Positions 5,419 to 12,987 of a DNA stretch of 23,532 nt are shown in pieces; the stretch's first letter is position 1, and the number at the start of each line of letters is the position of its first letter. The stretch is from an uncultured Faecalibacterium sp. (GTDB lineage: Bacteria > Bacillota > Clostridia > Oscillospirales > Ruminococcaceae), in the NCBI GenBank assembly GCA_934526125.1, contig CAKSZU010000027.1:1-23532 (forward strand), read 5' to 3'. The position numbers were made by a program, and so were the translations under genes. The notes below the pieces were generated by a model, which saw nothing but the letters and a program-made list of their open reading frames with translations, did not search any database and had not been told where the DNA came from.

Positions 5419-6909
5419 TTACAGCACCACGCCATCCTTGAAGATAGAGATCTCGCGGAAGCCGTGCTTTTCGGCCTTGGTCTGCTCGCCGCTGGCCACG
5501 CGGATGACCAGATCCAGCAGATCCTTTGCAGCCTCGTCGATGCTCTTCACGCCATCGGCGATGACGCCGGTGTTGAAATCGATCCAGCCGCTCTTCTTCT
5601 CCGCCAGCGGGGTGTTGGTGGAGATCTTCAGGGTGGGGGCCGGAGCCGAGAACGGGGTGCCGCGGCCGGTGGAGAACAGGATCAGATGAGCGCCTGCGGC
5701 CGTCATGGCGGTAGCGGACACCAGATCATTGCCGGGGCCGTAGAGCATGTTCAGGCCCTTGGTGACCACGGGGTCGCCGTAGCCGATGACGTCCATGATG
5801 GGGGCAGTGCCGCCCTTCTGGACGCAGCCGCAGCTCTTGTCCTCCAGGGTGGTGATGCCGCCCTGCTTATTGCCCGGAGAGGGGTTGTCGTAGACCACCT
5901 CATTGTGGCTGATGAAGTACTCCTTGAAGCCGTTGATCATCTGCTCGGCCTTGACAAAGACGTCATGGTTGATGCAGCGATCCATCAGGAAGCCCTCGGC
6001 GCCGAACATCTCGGGCACCTCGGTCAGGACGGTGGAGCCGCCCCGCTGGCCCATCATGTCGGAGAAGCGGCCGATGGTGGGGTTTGCAGTGATGCCGGAC
6101 AGGCCGTCGGAGCCGCCGCACTTCATGCCGACCACCAGCTCGCTGACGGGGATAGGCTCGCGCTGGAACTGACCGGCGTAAGCCGCCAGCTCCTTCAGGA
6201 TGTCGCGGGCAGCGGCAAACTCATCGTTCACGTCCTGACAGGTCAGGAACTTGACGCGGTCGTGATCGTAATCGCCCAGCTCGGCCAGGAACTGCTCATG
6301 GGTCAGGTTCTCACAGCCCAGAGACAGCACCAGAACGGCGGCTGCATTGGGGTGGCGGACCAGAGCGGCCAGCAGCTTGCGGGTCTGGGCATGGTCATGC
6401 CCGGTCTGGCTGCAGCCGAAGGGGTGGGTAAAGGTATACAGGCCCTCGACGGAGCCGGTGACCAGATCCTGATTGTCCGCCACCATCTTCTTGGCAATGT
6501 CGTTGACACAGCCGACGGTGGGGATGATCCAGATCTCGTTGCGGATGGCGGCGCGGCCGTCCCTGCGGCGGAAGCCCATGAATGTCTCCGGCTCGGCTTT
6601 GGGCAGCGGGGCAAGATCCGGGGCGGGGTTGTAGGTGTACTCCACCTCACCGGACAGGTTGGTATGGACGTTATGAGTGTGCATCCAGGTGCCCGGCTCG
6701 GCATCAGCAGTTGCATGGCCGATGGGGAAACCGTACTTGATGACGTTCTCGCCGTTTTTGATGGGCTTCACGGCCATCTTGTGGCCCTGCGGGATGTCCT
6801 CCAGTGCCGTGACGGACAGGCCGTCCACTTCCACCAGAGTGCCCTTTGCAATGGGGTGCAGAGCAACCACCACGTTGTCGATGGGGCTGATATGAATCGC
6901 CTGCGGCAT
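5419..6909 (-). CDS. uxaA: altronate dehydratase UxaA
   Basis: A 496-residue protein, the usual UxaA length, which dehydrates D-altronate to KDG in the cytoplasm. Residues 1-90 form the SAF-type N-terminal domain (MHTHNVHTNL near 76-85). The C-terminal dehydratase domain has VGMKCGGSDGLSGITANP and the Cys-containing stretch DKSCGCVQKGG, typical of this iron-dependent family. The frame is open 16 codons further upstream, but GAAGGAGAG just before the ATG at 6909 makes that the start. uxaB lies 16 nt upstream on the same strand, so the two form one operon. A terminator-like hairpin follows at 5370-5408. Identification is firm; galactarate dehydratase is a related family but the uxaB/uxaC context argues for altronate. 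Confidence 0.93.
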   Translation of the reverse strand: MPQAIHISPIDNVVVALHPIAKGTLVEVDGLSVTALEDIPQGHKMAVKPIKNGENVIKYGFPIGHATADAEPGTWMHTHNVHTNLSGEVEYTYNPAPDLAPLPKAEPETFMGFRRRDGRAAIRNEIWIIPTVGCVNDIAKKMVADNQDLVTGSVEGLYTFTHPFGCSQTGHDHAQTRKLLAALVRHPNAAAVLVLSLGCENLTHEQFLAELGDYDHDRVKFLTCQDVNDEFAAARDILKELAAYAGQFQREPIPVSELVVGMKCGGSDGLSGITANPTIGRFSDMMGQRGGSTVLTEVPEMFGAEGFLMDRCINHDVFVKAEQMINGFKEYFISHNEVVYDNPSPGNKQGGITTLEDKSCGCVQKGGTAPIMDVIGYGDPVVTKGLNMLYGPGNDLVSATAMTAAGAHLILFSTGRGTPFSAPAPTLKISTNTPLAEKKSGWIDFNTGVIADGVKSIDEAAKDLLDLVIRVASGEQTKAEKHGFREISIFKDGVVL

Positions 6910-6925
6910 AGTGTCTCTCCTTCTC

Positions 6926-8440
6926 TTACAGGCAGCTCTTGTAGGCCGCCTCGGCACCCTGGGTGCGGATCATCTCGAGGTCTGCCAGCACGGCAGCCTC
7001 CAGACCCTCGATCTTGGTCAGATCCTGATCCCACATCTGGGTGTTGGTCAGCACGGCGTGTACCAGCTGTGCGGCGGTGTCGTCCTTGTGTGCATAGTAG
7101 AAGTCCAGAGCCCATGCGTCATCCTGGATCTTGTAGGTGTTGCCTGCGGGGCGCTTGCAGATCAGGCCGTCAGCGGTGCGCTCCTGAATGTCGTTGGAGT
7201 AGAAGGCGATGTAAGCAGCCAGAGACATGGTCAGGCACTTGGGCAGCTGCTTCTGCTCCTCGATGTAAGCCAGGAAGGAAGGCATGTTGCGGGCCTTCCA
7301 CTTGGAGGTGGAGTTCAGGGAGATGCTCATCAGCTCGTGGTTGACGAAGGGGTTGTTGAAGCGGTCCTCCACTGCAGAGGCAAAGTCCTCCAGATCCTTC
7401 TTGTCCAGCGGCAGAGTGGGGATGATCTCCTCGTGCAGCATCTTGTTCATGAAGCCGCGGACGGTGTCATTGTGCATGCAGTCGCGGACGATATCGAAAC
7501 CGGCCAGATAAGCGCCCAGAACGAAACCGGTGTGGGCACCGTTCAGGATGCGGACCTTGCGCTTCTTATAGGGGGTGACATCGGGCACGACCATGACGTT
7601 GACGCCTGCCTTCTTGAACGGCAGCTTGTCCTCCAGACCGGCAGGGCCCTCGATGACCCAGACGCCGAACACTTCGCCGACATCCAGGACAGCATCATGG
7701 TAGCCGTTGGCCTCTTCCAGTGCGGCCAGCTCCTTCGGGTCACGGATGCGGCCCGGAACGATGCGGTCCACCAGAGTGGAGCAGAAGGTGTTGGCGTTGT
7801 TCATCCAGTCAATGAACCCGGCCTCCAGATCCCAGTCCTTGGCATAGTTGTTGCAGCACTTCTTCAGCTCTTTGCCGTTGTTGTCGATCAGCTCGCAGGA
7901 GAGGATCACCAGACCCTTGTCGGCAGCGCCGTTGAAGGCCTTGTAGCGCTCGTACAGCACACGGGTCAGCTTTGCGGGGAAGCTGTTGGGGGGCACCTGG
8001 TCGAACTGGCTGTCGCCCTGGGTGTAGGCGATGCCGGCCTCGGTGGTGTTGGACACGACCGTCTCCAGATCCTCGGAGCGGGCCAGTGCCAGCACTTCGT
8101 CCCACTTGCCGTCAATGTAGGGGCAGACACAGTCGGACACGCAGGAGATCACGCGCTTTGCATCCACCTTCTGGCCCTTCTCGCTGCCGCGCAGGTACAG
8201 GGTGTACAGGCCCTCCTGCTCGTTGATCCAGTCGGCCATCTGGGGGAAGTTGCCGATGGGCTGCACCAGCTTGACCTTGCCGTTGTAGCCGGCCTTCTCG
8301 TTGGCGATATCATAGAAGTAATCCACGAATGCCCGCAGGAAGTTGCCCTCGCCGAACTGCATGACCTTGACAGGGGCGTCCTTCAGGACATAACCGTTGT
8401 AGCCGGTCTCAGACAGGACCTTGTAATTCAAAGTTTCCAT
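6926..8440 (-). CDS. uxaB: tagaturonate reductase (altronate oxidoreductase) UxaB
   Basis: A 504-residue long-chain mannitol-dehydrogenase-family protein. The N-terminal nucleotide-binding region includes VMQFGEGNFLRAFVDYF (residues 26-42). The family's catalytic pattern KxxxxNxxH is present as K295, N300, H303 in KVRILNGAHTGF. UxaB reduces D-tagaturonate to D-altronate with NADH. The ATG at 8440 follows AAGGAGAG. The gene is first in the leftward uxaB-uxaA operon and is divergent from uxaC, with a 335-nt regulatory region between them. UxuB (fructuronate reductase) is a relative, but the pairing with uxaA and uxaC supports UxaB. Confidence 0.92.
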   Translation of the reverse strand: METLNYKVLSETGYNGYVLKDAPVKVMQFGEGNFLRAFVDYFYDIANEKAGYNGKVKLVQPIGNFPQMADWINEQEGLYTLYLRGSEKGQKVDAKRVISCVSDCVCPYIDGKWDEVLALARSEDLETVVSNTTEAGIAYTQGDSQFDQVPPNSFPAKLTRVLYERYKAFNGAADKGLVILSCELIDNNGKELKKCCNNYAKDWDLEAGFIDWMNNANTFCSTLVDRIVPGRIRDPKELAALEEANGYHDAVLDVGEVFGVWVIEGPAGLEDKLPFKKAGVNVMVVPDVTPYKKRKVRILNGAHTGFVLGAYLAGFDIVRDCMHNDTVRGFMNKMLHEEIIPTLPLDKKDLEDFASAVEDRFNNPFVNHELMSISLNSTSKWKARNMPSFLAYIEEQKQLPKCLTMSLAAYIAFYSNDIQERTADGLICKRPAGNTYKIQDDAWALDFYYAHKDDTAAQLVHAVLTNTQMWDQDLTKIEGLEAAVLADLEMIRTQGAEAAYKSCL

Positions 8441-8510
8441 ACTTTGTGCTCTCCTTTTAGTTTGCTTTGCTTTTCTTCAGGGGTGCCGACATGCACCGCT
8501 CACTGTCTTT

Positions 8511-8540
8511 ATTGTATGCTGTTGTATACAAAGAAGTCAA
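8511..8540 (-). promoter_or_regulatory. uxaBA promoter with embedded TTGTATACAA operator
   Basis: On the minus strand TTGACT (8535-8540) and TACAAT (8511-8516) are spaced by 18 nt. The perfect palindrome TTGTATACAA (8522-8531) lies inside the spacer, where a bound repressor would block RNA polymerase. Its form resembles GntR-family uronate operators (ExuR/UxuR sites with a GTATAC centre). Confidence 0.65.
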
Positions 8541-8542
8541 GT

Positions 8543-8571
8543 GGTTTTTGCCACTTTTGAAGGCAAAAACC
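8543..8571. promoter_or_regulatory. perfect 10-bp inverted repeat between the uxa promoters
   Basis: GGTTTTTGCC (8543-8552) and GGCAAAAACC (8562-8571) are exact reverse complements around a 9-nt spacer. The element starts 2 nt beyond the uxaB -35 box and is 64 nt upstream of the uxaC -35. It could bind a second regulator or form an RNA hairpin that shields the two divergent units. Confidence 0.5.
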
Positions 8572-8635
8572 GGCCATTTATATAAATTCCAGCGTTTTTT
8601 ACAAGGAAAAGTCCAAAAATTTGTCAATTTTTCAG

Positions 8636-8664
8636 TTGTATACATTAGAATTTTCCGCTATACT
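8636..8664 (+). promoter_or_regulatory. uxaC promoter overlapping a TTGTATACAT operator
   Basis: TTGTAT (8636-8641), 17-nt spacer, TATACT (8659-8664). The operator-like TTGTATACAT (8636-8645) covers the -35 box and differs at one base from the palindrome in the uxaB promoter, so one regulator probably controls both directions. Confidence 0.65.
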
Positions 8665-8714
8665 ATGGGTAGGCTCGGCTCACTCGCGCGGGTGGGTCAA
8701 ATCAACCTCGATAA

Positions 8715-8745
8715 CTGATATATTACCTTATTCGTAATATATCAG
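8715..8745 (+). promoter_or_regulatory. 12-bp inverted repeat in the uxaC leader
   Basis: CTGATATATTAC (8715-8726) and GTAATATATCAG (8734-8745) are perfect reverse complements with a 7-nt loop. It lies downstream of the predicted uxaC start of transcription and about 14 nt before the ribosome site, without a T-run. It may be a DNA-binding site or an mRNA 5' structure; it is not a standard terminator. Confidence 0.5.
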
Positions 8746-8775
8746 ACATGAACAGAGAAAAGGAGTAATCGACCC

Positions 8776-10209
8776 ATGAAAGCATTTATGGATAAGGACT
8801 TCATGCTCCAGTCTGCAACGGCACAGCACCTGTACCATGACTACGCTGCTGAGATGCCCATCTGCGACTACCACTGCCACATTCCTCCCCGTGAGATCTA
8901 CGAGAACCGCCGGTTCGACAACATCGCACAGGTCTGGCTGGGCGGCCGCAACCCCGACGGCAGCTACTTCGGCGACCACTACAAATGGCGCGTGATGCGT
9001 TCCAACGGTGTGCCCGAGGAGTACATCACCGGTGACAAGCCCGACCGCGAGCGCTTCCAGAAGTTCGCCGAGGCTCTGCCCATGGCCATCGGCAACCCGA
9101 TGCACCACTGGACCAACCTCGAGCTGCACAAGTTCTTCGGCTACGAGGGCGAGCTGAACGGCGACACCGCTGAGGAAGTCTGGAACCTGTGCAACGAGAA
9201 GCTGCAGAACGATCCCAAGCTGACCGTCCGCGGCCTGATCGAGCAGAGCAACGTGGCCTTCATCGGCACCACCGACGATCCCATCGACAGTCTGGAGTGG
9301 CACAAGAAGATCAAGGAAGATCCCACCATCAAGTTCATCGTGGCTCCTTCCTTCCGTCCCGACAAGGCCATCAACATCCAGAAGCCCGGCTTTGCTGAGT
9401 ACATGGGCAAGCTGGCCCAGGTCGTCGGCAAGGAGAAGCTGGCCTGCATCGACTGCGTTACCGATGCCCTGACCCAGCGCATCAACTTCTTTGCCGAGAT
9501 GGGCTGCCGCGCTTCCGACCACGGCCTGGACTATGTGCCCTACCGTGAGGCCGCCAAGGAAGAGGTCAACGCCATCTACCAGAAGGTCATGGCCGGTGAG
9601 ACCGTGACCACCGAAGAAGCCGAGAAGTACCAGACCTACATCCTGATCCACCTGGGCAAGCAGTATCATCGTCTGGGCATCGCCATGCAGATCCACTACA
9701 ACTGCCTGCGCGGCGTCAACCGCAAGATGAACGACCTGCTGGGACCCGATACCGGCTTCGATATGATCAACACCGCTACCTGCGGCGGCCAGATCGCAAG
9801 CCTGCTCAGCGCCCTGAACGACACCGATGAGTGCCCCAAGGTCATCATCTACAGCCTGAACCCCGCCGACAACGAGCAGATCGGCACCATCCTGGGCTGC
9901 TTCCAGACCAGCGAGATCCCCGGCAAGATCCAGCACGGCTCCGCATGGTGGTTCAATGACCACAAGGTGGGCATGGAGAACCAGATCAAGAGCCTGGCAA
10001 ACCTGGGCCTGCTGGGCAACTTCGTCGGCATGCTGACCGACAGCCGCAGCTTCCTGAGCTACACCCGCCACGACTACTTCCGCCGCATCCTGTGCAACGT
10101 GATCGGCCAGTGGGTCGAGGACGGCGAGTATCCCGCAAACGAGAAGTCTCTGGAGAAGATCGTCAAAGGCATCTGCTTTGACAACGCAAAGCGCTACTTC
10201 AACCTGTAA
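8776..10209 (+). CDS. uxaC: glucuronate/galacturonate isomerase UxaC
   Basis: A 477-residue uronate isomerase of the amidohydrolase-like family. It converts D-galacturonate to D-tagaturonate and D-glucuronate to D-fructuronate in the cytoplasm. The metal-site motif DYHCH is at residues 31-35 (H33 and H35), followed by the expected IPPREIYENRRF and VWLGG stretches; LSYTRHDYFRR and the C-terminal region also match the family. The ATG at 8776 follows AAAAGGAG. It is divergent from uxaB and has its own promoter with an operator-like palindrome. A terminator follows directly, so it is a single-gene unit that supplies UxaB's substrate. Identification is firm. Confidence 0.95.
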   Translation: MKAFMDKDFMLQSATAQHLYHDYAAEMPICDYHCHIPPREIYENRRFDNIAQVWLGGRNPDGSYFGDHYKWRVMRSNGVPEEYITGDKPDRERFQKFAEALPMAIGNPMHHWTNLELHKFFGYEGELNGDTAEEVWNLCNEKLQNDPKLTVRGLIEQSNVAFIGTTDDPIDSLEWHKKIKEDPTIKFIVAPSFRPDKAINIQKPGFAEYMGKLAQVVGKEKLACIDCVTDALTQRINFFAEMGCRASDHGLDYVPYREAAKEEVNAIYQKVMAGETVTTEEAEKYQTYILIHLGKQYHRLGIAMQIHYNCLRGVNRKMNDLLGPDTGFDMINTATCGGQIASLLSALNDTDECPKVIIYSLNPADNEQIGTILGCFQTSEIPGKIQHGSAWWFNDHKVGMENQIKSLANLGLLGNFVGMLTDSRSFLSYTRHDYFRRILCNVIGQWVEDGEYPANEKSLEKIVKGICFDNAKRYFNL

Positions 10210-10223
10210 TCTCCCGTGATTTC

Positions 10224-10264
10224 ATGAGGGCTCCGTACAAATGTGCGGGGCCCTCATTCTTTTC
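10224..10264 (+). terminator. uxaC terminator
   Basis: ATGAGGGC (10224-10231) pairs with GCCCTCAT (10250-10257); the stem continues with CCG/CGG and ACA/TGT around a short loop and is followed by a T-rich run. Confidence 0.8.
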
Positions 10265-10330
10265 CATTCCCACCATTCATAACATCCAATTTTTTTGCCA
10301 AATAACGAGAATCCTTGTCGGGTATTGCCG

Positions 10331-10359
10331 TTGCGCCCGGGGGGATTTTCGTCTATACT
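10331..10359 (+). promoter_or_regulatory. promoter of lrgAB
   Basis: TTGCGC (10331-10336), 17-nt spacer, TATACT (10354-10359). The predicted start lies about 30 nt before the lrgA coding region. Confidence 0.55.
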
Positions 10360-10396
10360 GTTGACTTAGCTGCTAAAGAGAGAAGGGGGATTTCCT

Positions 10397-10765
10397 ACGA
10401 ATTATCTGTTTCAATTTGCGCGCATCCTTGCGTTCTGTTTCCTGGGCGAGATCTGCCATGCGGTGCTGCCGCTGCCCATCCCGGCCAGTGTCTACGGCCT
10501 TGTGCTGCTTCTGCTGGCTTTGAAGACCGGCCTTGTGAAGCTGGATCAGGTCAAAGAGGTGGGCACCTACCTCACCGGCATCTTTCCGCTGCTCTTCGTG
10601 CCCGCCGCTGCCGGTGTCATGGAGCTGTGGGCCGAGATGGGCAGCATGCTGATCCCCATTCTCATCTCCATCATCCCCGTCACGGTCCTGGTCATGGTGA
10701 CGGCCGGCAAGACCACTCAGGCGATGACCAGCCGCCGCAAAGCAAAGGAGACCGATCATGAGTGA
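10397..10765 (+). CDS. lrgA: CidA/LrgA-family membrane protein, apparent ACG start
   Basis: A 122-residue holin-like protein with four probable membrane helices and the family motif LPLPIPASVYGLVLLLLALKTG. CidA/LrgA proteins act with CidB/LrgB partners in the membrane in autolysis control and, in some bacteria, metabolite export. The conserved N-terminus NYLFQFARILAFCFLGE is in frame, but no ATG, GTG or TTG lies between the in-frame stop at 10367 and a GTG at 10463, which would delete the first helix. ACG at 10397 lies 7 nt after AAGGGGG, exactly where an ATG is expected, so I use it as the start. It may be a real non-standard start or an ATG-to-ACG change. The gene overlaps lrgB by 8 nt. Confidence 0.75.
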   Translation, partial: TNYLFQFARILAFCFLGEICHAVLPLPIPASVYGLVLLLLALKTGLVKLDQVKEVGTYLTGIFPLLFVPAAAGVMELWAEMGSMLIPILISIIPVTVLVMVTAGKTTQAMTSRRKAKETDHE

Positions 10766-11465
10766 GTTTCTGAACGAATTTCTTTCCGGCTCTGCCGCAT
10801 GGGGCGTACTGCTGACGCTGGCCGCCTTTGCGCTGGGCACCCTCATCAACCGCGTCACCGGGAAAGCCTTCTGCAATCCCCTTCTGCTGGGCGCGATCTT
10901 CGTCATCATCTTCCTGTCGGTCTGCCACATCCCCTACGCGGATTTCAAGGCCAGCGCCACCCCCGTCAACTATCTGCTCCTGCCCGCAACGGTGGCCCTG
11001 GCCATCCCCCTGTATGAGAAGCTGGATCTGCTCAAGGCCAACGCCGCCGCCATCATCGCGGGGATCTCGGTGGGCACACTGGTCAGCCTGGGCAGCGCCC
11101 TGGCCCTTGCGCTGGCGCTGGACCTGACCCGGGAACAGTACGCCACCCTGCTGCCCAAGTCCGTCACCACGGCCATCAGCATGGACGTGGCCGCCGAGCT
11201 GGGCGGCATCGCCGCCCTGACCGGTGCCATCGTCATCCTGACCGGCATCATGGGCAACCTGCTGGCCGAGACGGTCTGCAAGGTCTTCCACATCACCAAC
11301 CCCATCGCCAAGGGCGTGGGTATCGGCACTTCGGCCCATGCCGTCGGTACCAGCAAGGCGCTGGAAATGGGCGAAGTGGAGGGTGCCATGAGCGGCCTGT
11401 CCATCGCGGTGGCCGGCGTACTCACCGCCGTGTTCTGCCCGGTCTTTGTGAACCTGATCGATTGA
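10758..11465 (+). CDS. lrgB: LrgB/CidB-family membrane protein
   Basis: A 235-residue polytopic membrane protein with the LrgB family hallmarks: NPLLLGAIFVI near the first helices, YLLLPATVALAIPLY, the conserved LPKSVTTAISMDVA, and IGTSAHAVGTSKALEMGEVEGAMSGL near the C-terminus. LrgB works with LrgA, whose gene overlaps this one by 8 nt; coupled translation is likely. The role is inferred from the family: control of murein hydrolase activity or transport of small metabolites across the cytoplasmic membrane. It ends at a strong terminator shared with the convergent MATE gene. Whether the pair is Lrg-like or Cid-like cannot be decided here. Confidence 0.92.
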   Translation: MSEFLNEFLSGSAAWGVLLTLAAFALGTLINRVTGKAFCNPLLLGAIFVIIFLSVCHIPYADFKASATPVNYLLLPATVALAIPLYEKLDLLKANAAAIIAGISVGTLVSLGSALALALALDLTREQYATLLPKSVTTAISMDVAAELGGIAALTGAIVILTGIMGNLLAETVCKVFHITNPIAKGVGIGTSAHAVGTSKALEMGEVEGAMSGLSIAVAGVLTAVFCPVFVNLID

Positions 11466-11476
11466 TTCCAAGAAAG

Positions 11477-11518
11477 AAACCGGCCTGTTGTGCAACGCTG
11501 CACGGCAGGCCGGTTTTT
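11477..11518. terminator. bidirectional terminator between lrgB and the MATE gene
   Basis: AAACCGGCCTG (11477-11487) pairs with CAGGCCGGTTT (11505-11515), with GTGC/GCAC inside, followed by TTTTT. A-rich upstream sequence allows use on the minus strand too. Confidence 0.85.
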
Positions 11519-11524
11519 GCTGTT

Positions 11525-12880
11525 TTATGCAGTTTCTTTGCGCAGGATATGGGTCACCATAAAGACACAGTAGCACAACGCCAGCCCCCATGCGATGGGG
11601 TTGGAGATGCAGATACCGAAGTAGCCCAGACTGTGGATGGCAAGCCACCCGCCGATGCTGCGGCCGATGAGCTCGCCCACGCCGGAAATGACAGCCTGCA
11701 CACTGTATCCGAGGCCCTGCAGGGTGTTGCGGAAGATCATCAGCAGGCCATGGAAGCAGAACAGGACACTGATGACCGTCAGGTACTCCACGGCACCGGC
11801 GGTGACAGCGGGGTCTGCCTGCCCCAGCACCAGATCCACGGCCCAGCCCTTGACGAAGAAGATCACGCCCCAGGCCGGAACGCAGTAGCACAGCTGGATC
11901 AGGCAGCCGTCCCGGATGCCCTGCTTCACCCGGTCGGTGCGGCAGGCACCGTGGTTCTGGCCCACATAGGTGGCCATGGCCATGCCCACGCTCTCCATGG
12001 GCAGGGTGAACATCTGCCGGATCTTCTCGCCTGCCGTCTGGGCCGCCACCGCCGTGCTGCCCAGCAGGTTGATGGCGTTCTGCATGACCACGGCACCGAT
12101 GGCCGAGACCGAATACTCAAAGCCCATCGGGAAGCCGATGTAGGCCAGACGCCCGCAGTGGCTGGCCGAGAGGACACAGTTCTCCCGGGTGAAGCGGATG
12201 CCCTCCACCCGGGTGAAGAACCACACGGTGCAGAGCAGACCGCTGACCAGCTGGCTGAGGACCGTCGCAATGGCGGCCCCCTCCACCCCCATGCCGAAGG
12301 GCACGATGAAGATCCAGTCCAGCCCGATGTTCAGGAAGCTGGACACCAGCAGGAAGTAGAACGGATGGGCGGAGTCCCCCATACTCCGCAGCACGGTGGA
12401 GGCATAGTTGTACAGCACCGTGGCCGGGATGCCCAGAAAGATGATCCGGATATAGGCCGCCGCATCCCGGAACAGCTCCTCCGGGGTGTGGATGAGCCGG
12501 AGCAGCGGCCCGGCGATCAGAGTCGTGACGATGGTGAACACCACGCTCAGCGCCACGCAGAGGGCCGCACCGTTGAACAGATACCTGTGCAGCGCGTCCC
12601 GGTCCTTGGCGCCGAAGCTTTCCGCCACCGGGATGCCGAAGCCCACGCAGGCCCCCTGCACGAAGCCGAGGATCAGAAAGTTCAGCGAATAGGTCGTGCC
12701 CACCGCACCCAGGGCGTCGGTGCCGAGGCACCGTCCCACGATGACAGTGTCCGCAAAGCTGTACAGCTGCTGGAACAGGGTGCCCAGCACCAGCGGCAGG
12801 GCAAATTTCAGGATCCGCGTCAGGGGTCTGCCGACGGTCAGGTCGTTGGTGCCGGACCCTCTCTTCCCAGTCTTGTCCAT
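11525..12880 (-). CDS. MATE-family efflux transporter
   Basis: A 451-residue protein with about 12 membrane helices in the two-repeat MATE layout. Family features include KFALPLVLGTLFQQLYSFADTVIVGRCLG (residues about 25-53), the repeat-2 counterpart GFPMGFEYSVSAIGAVVMQNAINLLG, and AAQTAGEKIRQM. MATE proteins export drugs or metabolites using Na+ or H+ gradients; the substrate is unknown. The ATG at 12880 is the only sensible start, but AGGAGG (12893-12898) is 12 nt away, longer than usual, so translation may be modest. It lies 107 nt downstream of mtgA on the same strand with no terminator between them, so some co-transcription is possible. Confidence 0.9.
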   Translation of the reverse strand: MDKTGKRGSGTNDLTVGRPLTRILKFALPLVLGTLFQQLYSFADTVIVGRCLGTDALGAVGTTYSLNFLILGFVQGACVGFGIPVAESFGAKDRDALHRYLFNGAALCVALSVVFTIVTTLIAGPLLRLIHTPEELFRDAAAYIRIIFLGIPATVLYNYASTVLRSMGDSAHPFYFLLVSSFLNIGLDWIFIVPFGMGVEGAAIATVLSQLVSGLLCTVWFFTRVEGIRFTRENCVLSASHCGRLAYIGFPMGFEYSVSAIGAVVMQNAINLLGSTAVAAQTAGEKIRQMFTLPMESVGMAMATYVGQNHGACRTDRVKQGIRDGCLIQLCYCVPAWGVIFFVKGWAVDLVLGQADPAVTAGAVEYLTVISVLFCFHGLLMIFRNTLQGLGYSVQAVISGVGELIGRSIGGWLAIHSLGYFGICISNPIAWGLALCYCVFMVTHILRKETA

Positions 12881-12987
12881 GATAAATCGATTCCTCCTGT
12901 CTTGAACTGCTTACAGGATATCATGGAATCCACCCGGACCGTTAGGTCTTTTTTGCGATGAAACCGGACAAATTTTGGAATTTCCGC

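Larger units (their letters stand above)
8441..8775. other. divergent uxaB/uxaC regulatory region
   Basis: This 335-nt gene-free stretch holds the uxaB promoter with operator (8511-8540), a perfect 10-bp inverted repeat (8543-8571), the uxaC promoter with operator (8636-8664), and the uxaC leader with two inverted repeats (8679-8696 and 8715-8745). I see no gene in it; one 83-codon frame across it has no ribosome site and overlaps the promoters. Confidence 0.8.

Noticed and set aside
5464..8560. Very long plus-strand open frames (626 and 549 codons) opposite uxaA and uxaB
   Set aside because: Antisense shadows caused by GC-rich codon use. The minus-strand products are unmistakable UxaA and UxaB, and the plus-strand frames have no ribosome site or recognisable domain.
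8467..8718. 83-codon frame in the uxaB/uxaC intergenic region
   Set aside because: It runs through both promoters and operators and has no ribosome site.
10315..10761. 148-codon frame overlapping lrgA in another frame
   Set aside because: The lrgA frame gives the conserved CidA/LrgA sequence; this one is Cys/His/Arg-rich shadow.
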